Assembly: GCA_948567375.1 (NCBI GenBank)
Contig: OX419755.1
Location: 39,809,001-39,873,000, forward strand
DNA length: 64,000 bases
From: Lunularia cruciata
Taxonomy: Eukaryota; Streptophyta; Marchantiopsida; Lunulariales; Lunulariaceae
Direction of reading: 5' to 3'
Made by a program: the position numbers and the translations under genes. Under the pieces are notes generated by a model, which was not told where the DNA came from, searched no databases, and saw only the letters and a list, made by a program, of their open reading frames with translations. Of this stretch, positions 58,890 to 64,000 are shown in pieces (the first letter of the stretch is position 1; each line of letters begins with the position of its first letter).

Positions 58890-59152
58890 GGCTCAAGCTA
58901 CCATCGACCAACCAAATCGAGCGGAGGAAGGTGCTGCTGCAGCAGAAGAAAGAGAGCAATTTCTCGTGCGAGCAGTTAGCTAGCACCTCCCTCGGCTCTT
59001 TTCTTCTGTGCGGTCCTCTATACCAGTGGCAGAGTGGGATCGAGGACCGCAGCAGATGGGTTGAGCTCGACCCCTCTTCCCTTCGTGACCAGTCTTCCTT
59101 CTTGACTCTTGCCAGAAGGACACAGTTTACTTTATTTGTGAACTAGGGTAAA
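58890..59152 (-). promoter_or_regulatory. Upstream region of GSH2
   Basis: About 260 bp of balanced composition between the GSH2 start and the repeat cluster. On - a weak TATA-like GGTATAGAGG lies about 130 bases upstream of the start (about 59020). Frames on + here are shadows. Confidence 0.3.
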
Positions 59153-59173
59153 CCCCGTGCATCATGCACGGGG
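59153..59173. repeat. Perfect 10-bp palindrome with one central base
   Basis: CCCCGTGCAT-C-ATGCACGGGG. It sits at the left edge of a C/T-rich degenerate repeat and may mark the end of an inserted element. Confidence 0.85.
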
Positions 59174-59400
59174 CAGAAAGACCCCGTCGAACCCGTCCCA
59201 ACGACAGTTCCGTCCATCGTTCCCCCTCCCTGTTGTCTCCGTTTCCATAGGCACTTCCATCCATTTTCCCCGTCCCCTCCTTTTGTCCCCTCCCTTAGTT
59301 CCCATCCACAAAGGCAATTCCGTCCGTCGCAATTCCGTCCCCTCCCTTAGTCCCCGTCGACTGAGACAATTCTGTCCATCTCTGTTCCCTTGATACCTAC
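59174..59400. repeat. C/T-rich degenerate short repeats
   Basis: Recurring CCGTCCCCTCC, CCCTTAGT and AATTCCGTCC motifs with variable spacing, for example CCCCTCCCTTAGTYCCC near 59290 and 59340. It sharply contrasts with neighbours in strand asymmetry. Confidence 0.6.
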
Positions 59401-59617
59401 CCTATTATATAGCAGTAGGCGATAATGGTCTTAAACGAAAAGGACAACCGCACAGAAAACAAGAGGGAGGGAAACACCCCATCAAATTGAACAAGGGAGA
59501 GACAAAAGTGAAAAAGCGACCACATAGAACACAAGAAGGATGGAAGACACATCAAGCCGGACAAGAGAGAATGGGGCTAGGCCCCAATAGTGTGAGTACT
59601 ATAAATAAGTAAGAAGG
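59401..59617 (-). mobile_element. Two head-to-tail retroelement 3'-end copies
   Basis: Both are inverted relative to copies A-C. One (about 59447-59510) has GACAACCGCACAGAAAACAA, CACCCCATCAA and AACAAGGGAGAG. The next (about 59516-59600) has GCGACCACATAGAACACAAG, ACATCAAGCCGGACAAG and the palindrome GGGGCTAGGCCCC. Each is cut short just beyond the palindrome or before it, i.e. 5'-truncated. Confidence 0.65.
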
Positions 59618-60101
59618 CGACCGCGTAGGAAAACGGAGGATAGAAAGACCCAGTCAAAACAAAAAAAGGTAACATGGGGCTAAGCCCCGGTAGAGTCTAT
59701 ATGAGAAATCTGCCTTACCGCACTTAAGATATCCGAGCTATGCAAGTTGTACTAAAAATTGCTCTTAATATATTCAAGCTATACAAGTCACAAGGTGCTG
59801 GAGTACTTGGAAGAGCATCACCCAGAGTGATTGCTCTCCTAATGTATTGCGCCAGCCAATGGATACAATGTGTCAAATACCATGTACATCCTTGGCAAAT
59901 GTATCAAATACCGCACTTAAGATATCCGAGCTATGCAAGTTGTACTAAAAATTGCTCTTAATATATTCAAGCTATACAAGTCACAAGGTGCTGGAGTACT
60001 TGGAAGAGCATCACCCAGAGTGATTGCTCTCCTAATGTATTGCGCCAGCCAATGGATACAATGTGTCAAATACCATGTACATCCTTGGCAAATGTATCAA
60101 A
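59618..60101 (-). mobile_element. Longer retroelement 3' copy with a 193-bp tandem duplication
   Basis: It starts at the 3' end (GGCGACCGCGTAGG, AAGACCCAGTCAA, GGGGCTAAGCCCC) and extends into the C-terminal coding region (on - : an AQYIRRAITLGDAL-like stretch, comparable to AIHRR.TTLGDA at 54.86 kb). 59716-59908 is repeated almost exactly at 59909-60101 (193 bp). The 73- and 67-codon + frames here are duplicates of each other and antisense shadows. Confidence 0.7.
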
Positions 60102-61554
60102 TACCATGTACATCTCTCCAACAGAGAGACAAATGAAGTTAAAAGCTCGTAATGTTTATCTCAATAAGCATAAACAAAATCAAATAAAATGTCTACAATT
60201 CATCATTGTTTCGTGTTTGAAACAATAAAAGAAATTACCTTTAGATAAGAAAAATAAAACAGCATATTGAAATGGAGAAGGATCATTTCCGAAATATAAT
60301 GAATACGAAGGTCCATATCATAGAACGATTGTAAAAAAGCTGGTCTAAAATAGAAATTATGTAGTAAAAGGAAGAATAATTTCCAAGATGAAAATTTGAA
60401 AATGATATGAATTATCTCATAAAATTGTAGAAAATTATCTCACCTTAAAATTGTAAAAATTAAAGAACAAAGAGGACTTCAATGCTAAAGAAAATCTGGA
60501 GCCTCATCCAAACTAACAAGGAATTGCACTCAACTCCACATTTTCTTTAGAGTTTTATATTCATCGATGTAAGATACTAAGGTGATGATATGTTGTGCAC
60601 ACAATAATATTGTGATCTAGTTATGATTTGAGGGGAATAAAGTCCACAAGGTCCAATTGGATATACAGTAAAATAGAAAAAAAAAATTGTTGCCGCAATA
60701 TGAGCTTTACTAGACTTGGTAACAATGTAGTAGTACGAAAATCTAATACATATCCAATTTTTGGTTCTTTTATTATCCATTGCTCTACATAGTTCCTTAG
60801 GTGTATATAATTCATGTTTTAAGTTGGATTGCATCGAAGTAAGAAACAACATTTATGTACTAATTATATATCTAGATGATTATGCTTTTAAGTTTAGCAT
60901 GAAGGAAGAACTTCCACACCTTATATCTTTGTTTTAGAATGACGCAAAAGTTTTATTGTGAAAATAAATATATTCTTGATTATATGCATAAAAGCATGAT
61001 TAATTTACCATAAGTTTTAAAAGATAAAACAGTCAAGCAAGTCCAAGAAAAGCCAAATAGAAAACAAAAGCTTCTTTCCAATAATGACATAATATTTTAA
61101 GGCATATATTGTGGACTAAAAACTATGGATAATTTTTTCTCATAAGAGGAGCCAAGGATTCTCATAGGTAGTTAATTCTTCTATTCTATTTTGGGGATTT
61201 GCTGGAATAATAATGTTTTGTGAATTCAAATTTGTTGTATATCTTCTAATGTTGAATAATATATGTTTTTCATGTCAAAAGAGATATATTTCTTGATATT
61301 TTATAGTTTTATATTATTTATTTATTTTTATTATAATAAATTATCCACATTATCTTTAGTTATAATCTTAATCAAGCATATATTATTGATATCACATTAG
61401 CAACTATATGATAATATAAATAAATAAAATTGATTAATTTTATTCTAGAGATCACAATCTATTGATTATCACCAAATTGATAAACTAGTTATTACTAAGA
61501 TGGTAAAATATATCTTAAAAGAATCATCCACAATTATCAAAATGCTTAATGTAT

Positions 61555-61705
61555 CTTGCATGGGATCCTAATAACACAAATTCCAATTTAAATATGAGCA
61601 AATTCTCCATATTTTTATTCTTTTAATGTTACTTGCATGGGATCCTAACAACAAAAATTCCAATTTAAATATAAACAAATTCTCCAAACTTCAATTCTTT
61701 TGCCT
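61555..61705. repeat. 77-bp tandem duplication
   Basis: Both units contain CTTGCATGGGATCCTAA, ATTCCAATTTAAATAT and CAAATTCTCCA, with small differences. Confidence 0.8.
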
Positions 61706-62185
61706 TCCAATACAAACAATCATATGATTTATTCAATTTTTATGTTATAATTGAAGTTAATAATATAAAATTTTATTAATAAGTAGGATATATTTAGTAT
61801 CTATAAACTATTGATAAGAACTAAAATGTTTACTAAAAACAAATATTCAAAGGGATATCTATAAAGCTTATTAGTGTTTAAAAATTCAATTCAATTTGAA
61901 ACATAGCAAACTTTAAAATTAAATGTACTTAAAATAGAAATAATAAAAATATAATAATTTCATGTAATGTAAGAAAATTTGTAGGTTAACATTAATTTTT
62001 CCTAGTTTCTCAATTTTTGATCTCATCTTAAACTTCCAATAGATGATTGTAATTATTAGATTATCTCGTTCCAATAATAGAACTTGAACTTTCCTCTAAA
62101 GTTAAATGTAAAAAAGTCCAACTTTTGCCTTAACTTTGAGAAGATTATTCTAACTTGAATCCCAACTTTAATTTTCCTTTTAGAC

Positions 62186-62217
62186 AATATTATGTCAATT
62201 TTACTTGACATAATATT
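62186..62217. repeat. 13-bp inverted repeat, 6-nt loop
   Basis: AATATTATGTCAA, then TTTTAC, then TTGACATAATATT, within AT-rich DNA. Confidence 0.85.
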
Positions 62218-64000
62218 TTCGAATTGTTTTTATTTTTATTCTAATATTAATGATATTTTTAATTAATAATATTGTGATAAATTAAAATCAATCACTTTTG
62301 AATAAAAAAATTATCTTGAAATTCATGCATTTTGGACTCAAATATTCAGTTTCTTCCACATATTTTGAAAAAATTTAATTTTATCACAAGGAATGAAACA
62401 CATTATGCTTAAATTCATTGATTAAACAATTCTTCTTTAATATTCTCCTTATTCATATAATTTCATGATAATTTTAATTACATGTTTTATAATACTTATC
62501 TCAAATTCATACATATAGTATATATAAGTTCCTTTATATATTTATTTCTAACTGGGACAAATCATTACTACAAACTAACTTTCTTGCAAATGTCATGCTA
62601 ATAGTAATATTGAGCACTTCTTCCAATGCAAATCAATAAGAAAATCTAATAACACATCAAAGTACCTCTTACTTATTGCTTTTAAGTCTGTTTGCAAACT
62701 TGAAGTACCATTCCATCGAATTCCAAAGTTGTGATACTCTTAAGTACATATTTATGCCTTATCAACTCTCTCAACTGCTTTATGGTAAAAACTTATGTTG
62801 ATAAAAAAAATACTAATTTGGTCAAAAAATTTGGATTCACAAAAGGCAGTATTTAACTTCAATATTTGAATTTTATAGTACATGGGAAGAAGACAATAAG
62901 CAAAATTTTGGCTCCTTTATATTGGTTATTGGGATGCTGTTTTTACAGTTTGACAACTTATCACTATTCTATCTTAAAGAATATTAGGATTATATAAGCA
63001 TATCTCTAAAAGATGGAATGTTTGTTCTATTTCAAACATTCAATCAGAGATTTGTTTCTCTTGGATAAACCATTTTTTTTAATATGAACCTTCAGCATTT
63101 TTCAAAGTGCCAAGAAATCATGTATATAATAAATCTCCATTCTAGAAAGATACTAACTATGATTTGTAGAGTAGCAACAACCTAGACAATCTACTTTCAG
63201 AAACAATAAATTAGTTTTTTCCAACTCAAACTTGTAATATTCCTTCCTTGATCTTGCTTTCTATTTGTGTAAAATCCCATGATGTAAAATAAATAATATA
63301 CAGTGAATATTATGGAAAACTCTCTCCTATTGTTAATTCTTCAATAATAGGGTATTCCATAATTTATATAAATATACAATGAATAAGAAAATTTGATACA
63401 ACTCATCGTACTGTAATGTAAAATATAAAACACTCACAATGAAATAAGAATTCCTAAAAAAAACTGTAATAAGAGTTCCAAAAGAGGAAATATCATCTAT
63501 CTCACTAAAAAAATAAAATTTATAAAGTTTATAAATTGATATGAATTATCCTCCCTCCTTTATTTTAAAATTATGCTAAATATTAAAGATATCATAAAAT
63601 TAGAGTATTGTTATTATTTACTTGTATTTTCCATAATTAGGTTGGATTGGAAATAATTAATAAATTTTGTTTAAAGATTAAAACTGATGATTATATTCTA
63701 TTGCAAATATACTATCTATTTATTGAATAATTTTTGTAAATTAAGGAATTAAACTTGATATTTCTATGTATACATTTTAATATGTAAAATAAAATAAAAA
63801 TACTTTATGATTTAGAATAAATAAGCTACATGTTAACACTATCAAAAAGAAAAGAGCTGAGAAAACAAATCTAAGTATTTGGATAACCAAACAAGACAAA
63901 CAAATACAATAAAACCAAATCAATAACTTCTATTGCTTGGAGTTGTATATCTATGAAAGTTTAATAAATATAAATTCTTAAAGAATGAAAAATAGAAATA

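Larger units (their letters stand above)
60102..64000. other. AT-rich intergenic block to window end
   Basis: Strongly AT-rich, no credible gene on either strand. A tandem repeat of a TTGCATGGGATCCTAAYAAC block (61555 and 61632, offset 77 bp) and a 13-bp inverted repeat (62186-62217) are its only notable structures. Frames on - at 60577-60852 are AT-rich chance frames. Confidence 0.6.

Noticed and set aside
58432-59146. Several 70-100-codon + frames over and upstream of GSH2
   Set aside because: Antisense shadows of the GSH2 coding sequence or its leader.
1-64000. CRISPR array, rRNA, prokaryotic operon or organelle insertion
   Set aside because: No regularly spaced short repeats with unique spacers, no conserved rRNA blocks, no operon-like gene runs, and no plastid or mitochondrial genes recognised.

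Overview
The window looks like nuclear DNA of a land plant. The visible spliceosomal introns are GT-AG and the gene families are eukaryotic. There is a Ty1/copia retrotransposon primed by a Met-tRNA-type site, a decayed non-LTR-like retroelement family, and long AT-rich intergenic stretches. Low gene density with short introns (93-575 bp) would fit a bryophyte or another early-diverging plant, but that is inference. I found no tRNA, rRNA or CRISPR.

Three protein genes are well supported. (1) An intronless F-box/kelch gene on + (19497-20795). (2) A six-exon gene on - (37800-40872) for an initiator-tRNA 2'-O-ribosylphosphate transferase (Rit1 family). All six exons, five introns and the reading phase can be resolved by eye and give a 558-residue product. 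(3) A single-exon glutathione synthetase on - (57177-58889, 570 residues). They belong to unrelated pathways (ubiquitin ligase adaptor, tRNA maturation, thiol metabolism), and nothing suggests coordinated expression.

Region by region: 1-10 kb is unassigned intergenic DNA with one retroelement 3'-end copy near 2.7 kb. 10.7-13.8 kb has an LTR fragment and decayed coding-like DNA. 15.4-18 kb is AT-rich. 18-20.8 kb is the F-box/kelch locus. 22.1-26.6 kb has two inverted copies of one terminal-inverted-repeat element; one copy carries a 153-bp insertion with a target duplication, and a four-unit tandem array lies between them. 28.37-33.09 kb is a degenerate copia element with both LTRs and a perfect 5-bp target duplication. 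33.1-37.8 kb is mostly unassigned. 37.8-40.9 kb is the Rit1 gene. 41-44 kb is AT-rich. 44.2-53 kb is a nest of LTR-like sequences, a coiled-coil ORF and a long inverted repeat. 53-55.1 kb is a 5'-truncated retroelement with decayed reverse transcriptase. 55.6-56.5 kb is a 348-bp tandem duplication. 57.2-58.9 kb is GSH2. 59.4-60.1 kb is a pile-up of retroelement 3' ends. 60.1-64 kb is AT-rich.

The most informative new material is mobile DNA. A retroelement family shares a 3' end marked by a GGGGCTTAGCCCC-type palindrome and a GCGGTCGCC-like terminus. Its copies are cut at different 5' points, and one insertion can be checked against a naturally unoccupied copy of its target within this window. 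All homology statements come from reading the sequence; no search was run.
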